From positions 1,798,001-1,862,000 of the forward strand of contig JADANN010000366.1 of the NCBI GenBank assembly GCA_018806985.1: 64,000 nucleotides of DNA. The letters run 5' to 3'. This document shows positions 46,091-56,424 of this stretch, in pieces. The notes below the pieces were generated by a model that saw only the letters and a program-made list of their open reading frames with translations, ran no database searches and was not told the DNA's origin. How positions within the stretch are numbered: the first letter of the stretch is position 1; every line of letters starts with the position of its first letter. Source of the stretch: Angiostrongylus vasorum. Taxonomy: Eukaryota; Nematoda; Chromadorea; Rhabditida; Metastrongylidae. The translations under genes were made by a program, and so were the position numbers.

Positions 46091-46192
46091 CTTTGTAGTT
46101 TCTTTGTTCGGAGTGAGGACTGCTTGGTGTGGAAGGTAATGTATTATCGCTCCTTTTGTTGGTATTGATTCGTCAACTTCTTCAATGATGTT

Positions 46193-47052
46193 TTAGTCTA
46201 GTTGTTCCTTGATGGTTTCATGATAATTTTGGAACATAATTGGATCATATCTTAGCTTCGCTATTGTCGCCTGCAATGTTTTTGCTGCGATGCTTTTGTT
46301 ATCTGGCAATGTGCCTACATCATTTTTCCAAGGGAGGCAGACATAATAGCCGTCTTCTCGTATTTCTATTGTTCTCTGGAACTCTTTCCAGATATTGTCG
46401 TTCTGTTGCTGTCGTTCTTGTACGCTTGGTCCTGTGTATTCACGGATTCCTGATGGTTCTAATGACCAATATTTTCCCATGACAGCTGTTCAGTTATGTG
46501 CTGACACGCATGTGTGGCATCCGTCATGAGAAACGCAGTCTCTCTCGATGCATCGATTCGGTCGTGGGGCGCTCCTGTCACGAGATATCCAAGTTTAGAT
46601 GGGATTAATTTCAATTCTGATGGCAATGTTCTTGTTGGAGTTAATCCACTATGAAGCATGGCGAGTGAGTCTGAGCATCCGAGAAAGATTTGTAGATATA
46701 TGGTGTTAAGATCTGGATTGATCGAGAGCTTAATTTTATGATTCTCGAGAAATTCTGCGTTCTCTCCGTTTAGATTGAGCCGTTCTAGAGGCTTTGTAAT
46801 CTTATCGATTCTAGTTGGCGTAATTTCGTGCTCTGATCCAAAGGGACCCAGCAATTTCAACGTAGTGACTCTGCATATCCTAGTATTTGGCTTTGGATCA
46901 CCGAATGTATGGATGGTTAATTCGATGGAATCACTATCTCGTAGTTGTAGGCGATTGGGTAGCGCATTAGTAATGAACGAACGGTCAGATCCTGTATTGA
47001 GGATCACCTCCGTTAGTTCTTGTCTCGCCCTGATGGGATTGAATACTTTCAC
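46193..47052 (-). pseudogene. BEL protease and spacer to RT
   Basis: A 197-codon frame (46459-47052) has the aspartic-protease motif as VILNTGSDRSFI (about 46986-46997). The catalytic Asp of DTGS is Asn here, so the protease should be dead. It continues GCSDSLAMLHSGL and SKLGYLVTGAP. A second frame (46193-46480) carries GYYVCLPWKNDVGTLPDNKS, the segment before RT, and ends at a stop. Confidence 0.8.
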
Positions 47053-47069
47053 ATGTGCTGCTAAAATTT

Positions 47070-48623
47070 TACTGTTGGATGCGTGTTCCCTCCTAGTATG
47101 AAGAACGACGGTATCCTCAGGCTGCGTCTCACCAGAAATTACTGCATTGATTTTTTGATGAACTGGGTTTCTTTTCCCTTGGAATGGTGTTCTAAATTCG
47201 TAGGTGCGCTTGTTCTGTCGCTTGTAGTATTTCCTCCTTTTCTCGGCTTGTGTTCAGTTGGTGGGTGCTGATACCTACAAATGGAAGTGTGGTGTCCGTG
47301 CTTGTTGCAATTTCGGCACGGGCCTGGTTTACAGTCGGGAAGCTGATGCAATGATGAACCGCAATTGTAGCGGAGATTACGAGTTTTAATAATTTGTACT
47401 CTTTCTTGTTAAGTTCTTCTCTCTTCACAATGGTTTGGTAGGTGTCCTACTTTGTTGCAGTAGAAGCATGCATATCGTATACTTTTTGAACGTCCTTTCT
47501 CGGTGATTTATGTGTTCCGTTTTCAACGTAGACTTCTCTTGCTCTCGGTCCCGTAGTTCGAGTTCCTCCCTTATGTAGTCTTTGACATCTTTCAGCAGTT
47601 CGCATGTTTTTGTATCTTCTGCTCTCTGTCGTCCTTTTTGCTAAGCATGCCGTTGAATCTCTTTTGTGAATTTTTTCTAACAGTAGTTGCTGTAAGAGCA
47701 GAGCATCGATGAATTCTCCTTTCTGTTGCGCTTGAACAACTATCGAGTAAAGGGTTTCACAGTTTTTTCCGATCTTCGAGGCGTTTCGTTATTGCTTCTG
47801 TTGTACGTAGTCTACGTAACAAATGACGGACGAGAGCTTGTTTATTGCCATACTTTTCGTTCAGATGCTGTATCACTATCGGATAGGTACTTTGCGATAT
47901 TTGATACTGTTTGACGCAACCTCTTGCTTTTCTCTGAAGGGCGTCCAGCAGGCAGGTGATTTTTTTGGAGGTCGTCCATCCGGCGCGAGTGCACTAATTG
48001 AATGCTCCCTCAAAATGCCTCCCACTCCCTTATGTCTCCGTTGAATTTTGGAATAGGGATGGGTGGTAGATTCGTCAGAGATGGGTAGATGTTTGAGTCC
48101 TTTAGTGGGTTAGTCTCGGTGCCTTCCAACGTTTTTTCTGAGTCGATGAGCTTAGAGAGGCAGCGTTCCGCTTTGTCGAGGTGTTCCACCGTTTTTTCTA
48201 CGTTCGTATTGGCAGTGCGTTGCAGCTCCTCTTTTGCTTGAGTATTGGTGTTTTGCTGGAGTTAGTCTGCCACTATGGCATAACCATCCAGTGCGGTCTG
48301 GACGCTGTCTCGATCATGTTCAATGGCTGATTTAGCTTTTATCTTCTTCTCCCGTCCAATAATATATTCGATCCTGCTAGTTTGGTCGGAGGGAAAGTTT
48401 AGTGGCGTGTCTATTTCGTGTTGATAGCTATTTAAAGTGGATACGAGGCGGTTGATTGCTTTTGTTAGTAGTACTTGACGAGGGACAAGATAGTTATCAT
48501 TGTTTTTCTTTTGAGAGTTAATGTAACGTACTTGAAGGTAGATTCCCGTGTTGAGGTTCGGCCGGTTTCGTTGAGCGTTTCTTGCTCCCTTGAGTTTGCA
48601 TCGGTTGGTGCCTGTTCCTTCGA
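47070..48623 (-). pseudogene. BEL gag region with two zinc knuckles, broken
   Basis: From the right on minus: TKAINRLVSTLNSYQHEIDT; then in another frame NIYPSLTNLPPIPIPKFNGD and IREWEAF followed by a stop; YQISQSTYPIVIQHLNEKYG and HLLRRLRTTEAITKRLED; and two CCHC knuckles, CFYCNKVGHLPNHC (about 47430-47472) and CRNCNKHGHHTSIC (about 47280-47322). Knuckles bind RNA in capsid proteins. No single frame joins these parts. Confidence 0.75.
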
Positions 48624-49301
48624 GGTAACGGCACACAACGCAAGAGTATGAAGAGCTTCAACGAAGCTGAGATATTTGCAAAACTCTGGACCTCAGGTGC
48701 CTATGGTGGGGAACGAACGCGCTATTGTCCTTTCCGGGAGTAACGCGCTCACCACCACACAATGCGGGTCCTTCGTTTCACCTGTCTCTCAGCTAGTTCT
48801 ATCGATCTTTCCGCAATATACCCTGCCATCAAAAATAGTAGGCAGTAAGCAAAAAGGTTAAAAAAGTATGAAGAGCGTTCGCGGGAGTGAGTAACAGTGA
48901 AGAATTGTTTGCAAAGTGCATGTGAGAAATGAAAGTATTTGACTTATTTTAACAACATACAGCGTCATTACACGAGAAACAACGATAACGTTAAGATATC
49001 AGCAATGCAAGAGCTAAGGATTACGCTTTAATATCATTACGACGTAAGCAAATAAATTTGTAAGAAGGATCGAGCGGGAGGGAAATGATGATGGAGTTGG
49101 CAACGGCGAACTCCAAGGCGTCGTCGGGCCAAATGACGGTGCTAGTGGGAGTGGCTACGTCCAAAGCGAGCGGCGTGGCTAATGGCCAGAACGGGACATG
49201 GACGCAGGGCACGCACGCAGCGATGTGGCAACGCCGTCACCAATAGGATGTATTTGTTAAGTAGATAGAGAATTCTCTATCTGATAGAGGAATTCTCTAC
49301 A
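48624..49301 (-). repeat. BEL LTR at the right (5' LTR), with nested SINE-A
   Basis: Without the nested repeat it is about 458 bp and matches the inner 458 bp of the left LTR with scattered substitutions. It starts with GGTAACGG where the left has TGTAACGG and ends GGAATTCTCTACA. No primer-binding site starting with TGG is evident just inside it. Confidence 0.85.
48657..48864 (-). repeat. SINE-A copy inserted in the LTR
   Basis: A 208-bp insertion bounded by AGTATGAAGAGC at 48645-48656 and 48865-48876, a perfect 12-bp target duplication; the left LTR shows the uninterrupted site. The head is minus-strand, but the last 60 bp or so (ATACCCTGCCATCAAAAATA, GGCAGTAAGCAAAAAGGTTA) are in the orientation opposite to the head. 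This fixes the element's true borders. Confidence 0.88.
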
Positions 49302-49410
49302 CCAGGAGGGGATGGAAGGCTTGGTGAGCCATGGACGCGAGGATCGATTTCGCGCGTGTGTCGCAGTGGCGTCACCAACCACTCCGCCACGCGCGCCTCA
49401 TACAGTGTCT
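49302..49410 (-). repeat. SINE-B copy, right part split by BEL element
   Basis: Continues the SINE-B copy broken at 42079: AGGGGATGGAAGGCTTGGTG, then a box B complement (GAGGATCGATTTCGCG), to the box A region (complement of CACTCCGCCACGCGCGCC). CCAGG at 49302-49306 is the right target duplication. Confidence 0.8.
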
Positions 49411-49826
49411 AAAATCAGCTGCTTTGAACCTGTAGTGTTACTTGAATGGACAGCAAGGACAGCCGATCAGGCAGGAAGACCACGATTTGCTAACATTTAT
49501 CGCGAAAATTCTACAAGAAGTGCGTGATGTTCTCAAGTCTCTAAAACGACCGGAACCTACTGAACCATATCTTCATTTTTGCAAGCACCTCCCTCCTCCC
49601 ATATCCCTTCCCCTCACTCCTTCTCCTCGCTCGCCTCCGTGCTCCGGGTTAGTTCACGGTCAATGAGAGGGAGCAGCCGTTATTTCAGCCATAATACATG
49701 CTCGGTTCTGTTATACTAGTACTCTCCCTTCGTTATCAAAAAAGGGACGTCGGTGAAGTAGATGTCTACTTTTTAATGACTAAGACACAAATTTTAAGCG
49801 CGATGATAAATAGTGAGTACTTGCAG
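49411..49826. other. Intron 1 end of the receptor gene
   Basis: No first-helix exon is visible here, which is why the distant exon at 38.1 kb is considered. It ends in the acceptor GTACTTGCAG (49817-49826). Confidence 0.35.
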
Positions 49827-49905
49827 GCTACATGTTCGCTGTACTCGCTTCTCTTCATGTGGTTTGTCTACTTTGCGAACTGTATATCGATACACATCGT
49901 TTACG
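49827..49905 (+). CDS. Srsx-like chemoreceptor, exon 2 (TM2)
   Basis: A 79-nt exon between acceptor TACTTGCAG and donor GTAATC. One frame reads YMFAVLASLHVVCLLCELYI, which looks very like Srsx helix 2 with its Cys-Leu-x-x-Glu signature. The frame that splices in phase to exon 3 instead reads ATCSLYSLLFMWFVYFANCI, also hydrophobic. Either the second is used, or small indels have broken the gene here. Confidence 0.55.
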
Positions 49906-49957
49906 GTAATCTCCAGCAACGCCATTCCTATTTTCCGTCGATTCCAGGGTCTTTAAG

Positions 49958-50087
49958 GTTTCATAGCGCTAACGCGGTCCAAATGCTTCCAACACACATT
50001 CATCTATTTGTTCGCGATGATGGGTCAGTCTGCCGTGTTCTTTATGCTCTCTCTTGACTTCCTCTTTGCGGTTTCCATTCCGCTCAC
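49958..50087 (+). CDS. Srsx-like chemoreceptor, exon 3 (TM3)
   Basis: Follows a 52-nt intron. It reads FIALTRSKCFQHTFIYLFAM then MGQSAVFFMLSLDFLFAVSI-PLT. The RSxCF start, the aromatic-rich helix and the LDxLFAVSIP end match Srsx helix 3 and the start of loop 2. The donor is CTCAC/GTGAGT. It joins exon 4 in phase. Confidence 0.72.
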
Positions 50088-50709
50088 GTGAGTTTTTTAT
50101 GGTTTCTGCAAACGTTACTTATTTAAAAGCAACACTTACTGCAAACGTATTGTACACTGCTTGATAACGAAGCTGCACCATGAGCACCGTACCAGTTTGA
50201 TGGTGCACATAGTAAGAGGGCTTCACTCACCATTGTTCAGAAACATCACCAACCATGATGCACTTTCAGTGCGAGCGAGACACTCACTATTCTTATTGAC
50301 TTGCTAACTCCAGTTATTGCAAATAGTTATCGGATATTATGCTAATACCGTGTCACAGTTCTACCCAATATTGAAGTTATACCTAATTCTAGTAATGGGA
50401 ACTACCCAGGATATTATCTCTTAAGATTTTCTGTAAAGTCGACATCAAGGACGTGCGCGCTAAGAAGAAGTTACGAAGAACGTTACGATTTTTTCCAAAG
50501 GGGCTTCAAATAATATCACATGTGTGCTGACGGTCGCTAACCCACTTGTTGCTGTTCTACCTTCCCGCCGTAGGGTCAAACAGTGCCCGTCCTTCTAAAC
50601 ATATCTTAATTGGTCGCAATTATCTTCCCTTACTATGTCATGTTATTCAAACAATGGTTACTTGATTACCTTGCACGCCACAGGCAAGGCTACAGTACCC
50701 CATTTTCAG

Positions 50710-50843
50710 GCATCGCATGTTCACAAATTTACCATATGTGTTCTACATGTGCCTTCCACCTTTTATATTGGCTCTTATTATAGTAGTCTCTTGCTTCGCC
50801 TTTATGAACGACGATCCTATCGAATTTTGCACACCTATCCAAG
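50710..50843 (+). CDS. Srsx-like chemoreceptor, exon 4 (TM4)
   Basis: Strong acceptor (CCCATTTTCAG) and donor (CAAG/GTAAGC). It reads HRMFTNLPYVFYMCLPPFIL then ALIIVVSCFAFMNDDPIEFC-TPIQ. The NLPYVxYMxLPP helix and the acidic loop ending in FCxP are characteristic of Srsx receptors, where the Cys is expected to pair with the one at the top of helix 3. Phase is consistent with exons 3 and 5. Confidence 0.78.
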
Positions 50844-50890
50844 GTAAGCGGATTAAGACTTTTTGTAACCTATCAATTCAGCATTTGCAG

Positions 50891-50999
50891 CATTTCCACG
50901 TAATATGGAATTAGTGTCCTACGTGGTCAACATGATGAGACATAGCTTCTCTTCTCCTCCTACTTTTGGCTATCATTGTCGTCAAACAGAGTAAAAGAG
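50891..50999 (+). CDS. Srsx-like chemoreceptor, exon 5 (TM5), frameshifted
   Basis: After a 47-nt intron (acceptor CATTTGCAG) it reads AFPRNMELVSYVVNMM in phase, but then the helix LLLLLLLAIIVVKQSKRG appears only in the next frame. One extra base near 50938 explains this. Without it the exon ends in phase at donor GAG/GTACAA. The shift suggests a pseudogene or a sequence error. Confidence 0.6.
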
Positions 51000-51044
51000 G
51001 TACAATTTATAGTGTCTAACGACTTTGATAAAATCGTTTATACC

Positions 51045-51155
51045 CACAATGGTACTGAGATCTTTTGGGGAAACTCCGGACCGCGGGTGTCATGTAGGTA
51101 TATTTCACATTATACCCTACCATAAAAGGAACAGGAAGCAAATTAAAAGGCTGAC
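51045..51155. repeat. SINE-A fragment
   Basis: A minus head remnant (GGGAAACTCCGGACCGCGGG) next to a plus-oriented trailing block (TATACCCTACCATAAAAGGA), the same flip as in the 48.7-kb copy. Confidence 0.5.
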
Positions 51156-51339
51156 TTTGTTCCTCTCTCGTTTACGTTTAAAATTCGGAACAATTTGCCG
51201 TGGGAACGCGTTGTTAGACCAATGCGCCTGGTTGAAGAAATCCGCCATCCTTCCTAGGTCAACATATTGGTATCGGATTTGGCTAGAAGGATGGAAACAG
51301 TTGATATGTGCTCCTTCTTCGACGCGCTTACACGAGTTT

Positions 51340-51995
51340 CATAAAGGTATTTATTTTCGGCTAACGTTTCGACGTCTTCGTCTTCATCAAAGCCGATGAT
51401 CCGAGTCGATGGTCCACCCTTGTTATTCGTCTCGATATGGCGGCTTCGCCTCCGTGCCGAGTCAGGTCTTCCTCAGCGGGCCAGCTCCTCGAAGGAAGCA
51501 TACTCACTCGGAGATGCCCTGTCAGTGTCGCCGAAAGTAAATATATTTGTTAACTTTGTGTAAGCTCATCAAAGAAAGAGTACATATTGATTAGTCACAC
51601 CGAGGTTACAGGAAAGTCGGTTTCGAAATATTACTATGCTTTGTACTAGCTGATAATAACAGCGACTTCTGTAGGATGCATTGTCCGGAAGAAAAAACAA
51701 GTTGTTATCACCGGACATTATCATTATATCTACCATCGCCATCGTGCATATAAGGGGCATCACCTAGTTTCGAGGAGATTGTCCGCTGAGGAAGACCTGA
51801 CTCGACACGAAGGCGAAGCCGCCATATCGAGACGAATAACCAGGGTGGACCATCGACTCGGATCATCGGCTCTGGTGAAGACGAAGACGTCGAAACGTTA
51901 GCCGGAAATAAAAATATTTATCAACCTTGTGTAAGCTCATCAAGGAAAGAGTACATAATGATTAGTCGCAAAGAAGTTAAAGGAGAGTCAGTTTA
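51340..51995. mobile_element. PLE family 3 inverted pair
   Basis: 51370-51500 on minus is complementary to about 51780-51905 on plus. Both include CGGCTAACGTTTCGACGTCT or its complement and GGCGGCTTCGCCTCCGTG-type sequence. Each plus terminus ends in the AGCTCATCAA(A/G)GAAAGAGTAC block, which also occurs at 51560 in front of a tail motif (ACCGAGGTTACAGGAAAGTC). No coding part is seen. Confidence 0.65.
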
Positions 51996-52009
51996 GAAAT
52001 ATTGCCCAC

Positions 52010-52130
52010 TTGATACATCGGTAAATCACTGCAAACTGATTGTATAAGCCAGATATGCATTCAGTCAATGGTAGGGTGCCTAGTTAGGTCGAATTCTTGG
52101 CAAACATCTCAGGGATTCATCAACCCACTC
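52010..52130 (+). repeat. SINE-B fragment
   Basis: Carries CTTGATACATCGGTAAATCA and GCCAGATATGCATTCAGTCA from the SINE-B body; the head is missing. Confidence 0.5.
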
Positions 52131-52999
52131 TCCTTTGATGAGCCATTTAAACATTTTGGCTTCAAGACAATTTTGTGCTCCTAATTGCAGGCTTAAAATC
52201 ATCATACGAGTCTCCTACGGCAATGTTTCCAGTGGATAAGTAGCACATTTTCTTGAATCATTGTATGTCGCTCCTCTGAGAAAAAAATAGCCAACAACTT
52301 TTTTTGTCAAAGCACACTTTCATATCTTTGGCTCTATGCGACCCTAGCAATGTGGTACTGTAATAACTATATTGATAACCTAGCCTTATTCTAAAATTAA
52401 TAGGAACTTAGATTATCAACTCGTCGCCTTTGAACTAAAACAAACTTATGTAAATTTGGCCACTATTGCAGATTCATTAGTACGATCTTTATCATACACT
52501 CATCATCGGGCGTCTAGCGATGATATGAAGGTGCGCTCTAAACTTTTATTTCATTCGGTGCTCGTTGAATGTAATACATGCATAAAAGGGAAGTGGGTAT
52601 TGGATATGTAGAGCTCTTCTGTGCACTTAGCACTTGCCACAGAAGCTCTCAGCGTGAAGAAAACGCAGAAGTGTCTCGTCAGTCGTAATGAACATTGAAG
52701 GTCGAAGCCTAAGAATAGCACTTTGCCACAATAAGCTGCGAAGTTATTGTGAAAACTTCTTCCCGGTGGTTAGAGGGTGACGAAATATGCATCCATCTGT
52801 GCCCTTCGGCACGGTTTTACAGAAACAGATACAGTCTTATTACTACAACATTCACTGATGTATATATCGCGCTGAGCAACATTTGAATAAACTCTGCACT
52901 TTACTTGGATACTTGGGTAGCGCATTCTCAATGGTTCTACGGGCGCCAGCATATTCTCCATTCTTTGGAGCTTTACTGATTCAACCATTGTGTTTGCTT
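52131..52999. other. Unassigned stretch
   Basis: No gene or recognised repeat. The 52770-53024 minus frame runs partly into repeat D. Confidence 0.35.
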
Positions 53000-53275
53000 G
53001 GAGTTCCGAGGCCAGCCTGACCAAAGTCTGCCCCAGGTCATCACCTCTTTAGGCAGTCCCAGTGGAAAAGAGGGACATTTGCCACCATTCGACTACTTTG
53101 ATACCAGGATGGTGGTGGATCCTGATATCCTCTTATCTTGGCTTCCTGGTGGGAATGCGGACACCTTGTCTTAGGGGACCCTTCCGCGGCCATGAATCCC
53201 CGCGCTGTAGATCGCAGCCCCGACGCCCAGGAACATCTCTAGCCACGATGAGGCGGTGAACCGTTGGGAGCATTC
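53000..53275. repeat. Repeat D copy 3, inverted
   Basis: Opposite orientation to copies 1 and 2, slightly shorter. It includes TTGATACCAGGATGGTGGTG and CACGATGAGGCGGTGAACCG. Confidence 0.65.
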
Positions 53276-54124
53276 TGCGCTTTGGATTTAAAAAGGTCTC
53301 TAGTTTGAAAATCACGCATGGAATTAGCAATCTTTGGAAAAAAACATGCCATCTTACAAGCACGAAATTCTTTACTTGAAACCTGGACTTAGATGAGAAG
53401 TTGTATATTTCTATGGTAGGTCAGTGTTGACCCAGCCTCTACAATATTGTTTCTTAAAGTGGATACACCAGTGGTAAAATATTTAGCATGTTATTTAGGG
53501 TATTTGCAATCTAAATGCCTTAATATCGTGTTATGACATCAAAAATATCGCCTGAACTTTCTTGCTCACTGATACGGCTTTCTTCAAGGTAATGAGAATT
53601 GAGCGGTGTGGAAGAATTTCTGTTTCAAATCTGAAGGAAGCACACTTACACTAATGAACAATATTTTCCACACATACTGATTTCCATACGTTCACAAATA
53701 CTTGACCGGGCGGAAAAAAGTTCAGTGCGTAGAGCCGCCATAAGGTCGGTTGTACCGACGAACAGCTATATTTTGTCTCTAACCTTCAATAACCTGCAAT
53801 CTTTACGAATTAAAGGGAAAAAATTGCTCCATCAACCGTTGGCGTCATTATAATTTCCCCTTTCATCATTTCCCTTCAACATCATTGTACGACTGTGATT
53901 ACATCGTGCTGTCCACCGTCCTCTTTTTCGCGTTCAGTTGGACGATTTATTTCGGAATACCTTCTTTCTCTTCCTACAAATGTGGATTGGCCCTTTTTGC
54001 AGTAAGTCAGCAAAAAGAAAAAAGTATGTACGGACAATATTTTTAAAAAAAGTAAAAAAATTTTCTTTAGACCTCAACTAGAATAATCCATAATATTCCA
54101 TGTGACTGAACTGACATGATATTG
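53276..54124. other. Unassigned, holds one weak exon candidate
   Basis: Apart from the candidate at 53816-54001 nothing is recognised. Confidence 0.35.
53816..54001 (+). CDS. Weak candidate exon with a membrane helix
   Basis: An open frame from an AAAG acceptor-like site to a good donor (GCA/GTAAGT). It contains DYIVLSTVLFFAFSWTIYFG, a possible helix resembling receptor helix 6. It does not fit the Srsx model, because exon 6 is at 58.9 kb. It may be a relic of a second receptor or chance. Confidence 0.25.
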
Positions 54125-54545
54125 GTACAAAACTTTTATCATGCTAGCGTTTCAGCGCCTTCGCCTTCTTTGGAGTCGCGTTGATCCGAGTTGATGGTCC
54201 GCAGCTGTTCGTTGTTGCACTGAGGTTGTCTGTTGTCTCACCAAATCGAATCCAGTGAAAGAGGTATCCGGTGAAGTACCGACCGTTACAGTACAAATTG
54301 CCCGCCCAAAGCAAATCACACTGAAGGCAGCAAGTGGTCGACACCCGTCTGGTGTAAAAGAGCACCGCTGAATGAAGCTAACCGTTCGAGCGGTGGTCGT
54401 TTCACTAGATTCGACTCGATGCGACAACGAACACTAACTTCGTGACGGTGACCAGCTGTGGACGTTGAATTTGGATCAACGTGGCTCTGTAGAAGGCGAA
54501 ACCACCAAAATGTTAGCCGAATAAAGGTTTATACTAGCCATCGGC
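54125..54545. mobile_element. PLE family 3 inverted pair, short
   Basis: Left minus terminus GCTAGCGTTTCAGCGCCTTC (54143-54162) with GTTGATCCGAGTTGATGG; right plus terminus GTAGAAGGCGAAACCACCAA then AATGTTAGCCGAATAAAGG. The two arms face outwards over about 420 bp. Decayed; no target duplication was identified. Confidence 0.55.
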
Positions 54546-54969
54546 TTAACTATATAAAAGAATTACGCACCGACAATCTTTGTAGAGAAAAATTTTTTAT
54601 TATCTATCAAATTGCACAAGATTTTTCGCTGCATTGTGTGCTACAACTCCCACTTATGAGGGTCCGCTTTAGCTCAAACAACTTTAAGTGTATCCAGATA
54701 AAGAAGAGGAGATCACCGTAAAGAAGCGGACTACGTCCAAACAATTACAGGACTCATCATGGCATCGTGAGCGTAAACGAGATTGCTTTGTCTAGCTCTA
54801 ACGACTTATAAAGAGTTTTGATTTAGTTCAAACAGAAGCGGTTATAAATGCTTCGGATGGGAACGGTCTCTGCTCAATATATAGTGATTCTTCCAAAGTT
54901 ATATAGGAATTTTTCACAACCAGAATATCACCATTCAGTAATGATAACATCATCGACCTAAAGAGTGAG
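54546..54969. other. Unassigned stretch
   Basis: Nothing recognised between the PLE pair and the LINE fragment. Confidence 0.35.
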
Positions 54970-55140
54970 TCTAAAGTATCTTACATCTTACAGCATCTTC
55001 GTTTTTGCTGATGAGATCCTCCTTGTGATATCAAGCACTAGCCAAGAGGAACAAATATTGACCGACTTCGACAACGGTAGTAGAGAGATTGGTTTTCGAC
55101 TAAGTATCGTGAAAACGATTTTCTTGTGAAACGGTTCTGT
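54970..55140 (+). pseudogene. LINE reverse transcriptase fragment
   Basis: Plus strand: LQHLRFADEILLVISSTSQE, then ILTDFDNGSREIGFRLSIVK. This is the catalytic-box region of the same RTE-type LINE, here with FADE. It is cut off on both sides; a SINE-A copy follows. Confidence 0.7.
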
Positions 55141-55194
55141 TTTTTACTTTTTATTTTCTGCCTACTACAATTCTCAGGGAAGGACGTGAGCGAA

Positions 55195-55445
55195 ATATAA
55201 CCACAATGTTGCTGAGATATTTGCAAAACTCTGGACCACAGGTGCCTAAAGTAGGGAACGAACGCGCTATTGTCCTTTCCGGGGAGTAACGCGCTCACGA
55301 CCACACCACACAGGTCCTTGGTGATGGCGCTGGTCGATAGAATTAGCTGAGAGACAGGCGAGAACGAAGTACTCCTTGGAAAGGACAATAGCGCGTTCGT
55401 TCCCTACTTTAGGCACCTGTGGTCCAGAGTTTTGCAAATATCTCA
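55195..55445. repeat. SINE-A copies, inverted pair
   Basis: A minus copy (55195-55325) and a plus copy (55330-55445) share ATATTTGCAAAACTCTGGAC, TAGGGAACGAACGCGC and TTGTCCTTTCC in opposite orientation. They form a palindrome of about 110 bp per arm with almost no spacer. Confidence 0.7.
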
Positions 55446-55770
55446 GCAACATTGTGGTTGTATTTCGCTTAGTACCCTGTCGTGAAAATTGTAGTAAGTA
55501 GAAAATAGAAAGTAAAACATTGTGATTTCAATTACAGCCTCAGTTTGATTGGGTTCAATGCCGATGTGGGCTCCCGAGATCAATCCCGCTGACGGGTGAC
55601 TGCTGATGGCACTGATCGACAGACCTAGCTGAGAGACAGGCGAAACGAAGGACCCGCATGGTATGGTGGTGAACTCGTTACTCCCGGTAAAGGACAATAG
55701 CGCGTTCGTTCCTCACCGTAGACACCTGCGGTCCGCTGTTTTGCAAATATCTCGGCAACATTGTGGTTTT
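55446..55770 (+). repeat. SINE-A copy, long form
   Basis: Plus-strand unit with the block TAGTACCCTGTCGTGAAAAT, the leader (CAATGCCGATGTGGGCTCCC), box A region (GTATGGTGGTGAACTCGTTA), decayed box B (GCGCGTTCGTTCCTCACC) and the GCAAATATCTCGGCAACATT end. Confidence 0.6.
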
Positions 55771-55854
55771 GTTTTTAGTGCCCCGCTGAATTTCATAAAC
55801 TTCTCCATATGCTCCAGCCGTGTGTATTTGGATCAGAACCTTATAAAATAAATA

Positions 55855-56135
55855 AAATGACAAAGCTGTCGGTGTTGATCAATCGCTGAGGAATGCGCTA
55901 TCCATTCGACTTCATTGAGCATCATTTGAAGGTGAATGAATGCACATTTAGCCTTTACAATAACTCGCGGTGGCCAACCTATGTGTCGAACCAGTGCTGC
56001 TATCCTCCCAGACAAGTCGGGTACCAATTTGCGGACCCCGGAGGGATGGAAGGTCTGGTAGGCCATGGGCGCGGGGATTAATTCCACGTGCGTGTTGCAG
56101 GACGCCTCCGACCACTGCGCCACACGCTCCCATCA
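55855..56135 (-). repeat. SINE-B copy, intact box A
   Basis: Minus strand; box A TGGCGCAGTGG is the complement of 56112-56122. Box B-like GGAATTAATCCCCGC follows, then the full body to about 55860, where AAATGACAAAGC flanks it. Confidence 0.65.
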
Positions 56136-56394
56136 GGACATCATTTGACTTGCAAATTAGCTCCAGAGTTGAGAAGGGAAGCTGCTGAGTGAACACTCAA
56201 GAATATCGATATTGTAGTTAGCAGAACATAAAGCACCACACACCGTGCTCATTTTTTTAGCTCCACGAATATATTTCAACGAATGAGAGACGCCGTTCAC
56301 TTTCCTCACCTGTTGTTCCCTTGGTAGTCGAGTGGCATGAGTGGGATCTAGCAAACTTTCGTTCTAGACGGTCGCGCATAAGAATAGCCCAGTT
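56136..56394. other. Unassigned stretch
   Basis: Nothing recognised. Confidence 0.35.
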
Positions 56395-56424
56395 GTTTCA
56401 GATCGCTCAATAAGAACGTTGTCG

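Larger units (their letters stand above)
42080..49301 (-). mobile_element. BEL/Pao-type LTR retrotransposon, both LTRs, broken
   Basis: About 7.2 kb, coding strand minus. The outer ends read TGTAACGG and CTCTACA, i.e. TG...CA. The flanks are CCCGG (42075-42079) and CCAGG (49302-49306), a 4/5 match interpretable as a 5-bp target duplication. It interrupts a SINE-B copy precisely. Order on minus: LTR, gag-like region with zinc knuckles, protease, reverse transcriptase, RNase H, integrase, LTR. This pol order (integrase after RNase H) fits BEL/Pao and not Ty1/copia. No envelope-like frame is seen. Frameshifts and stops throughout make it inactive. Confidence 0.88.

Noticed and set aside
42080..49301. 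An endogenous retrovirus with an envelope gene
   Set aside because: No frame with signal peptide, membrane anchor or envelope features lies between integrase and the 3' LTR; the pol type is BEL/Pao.
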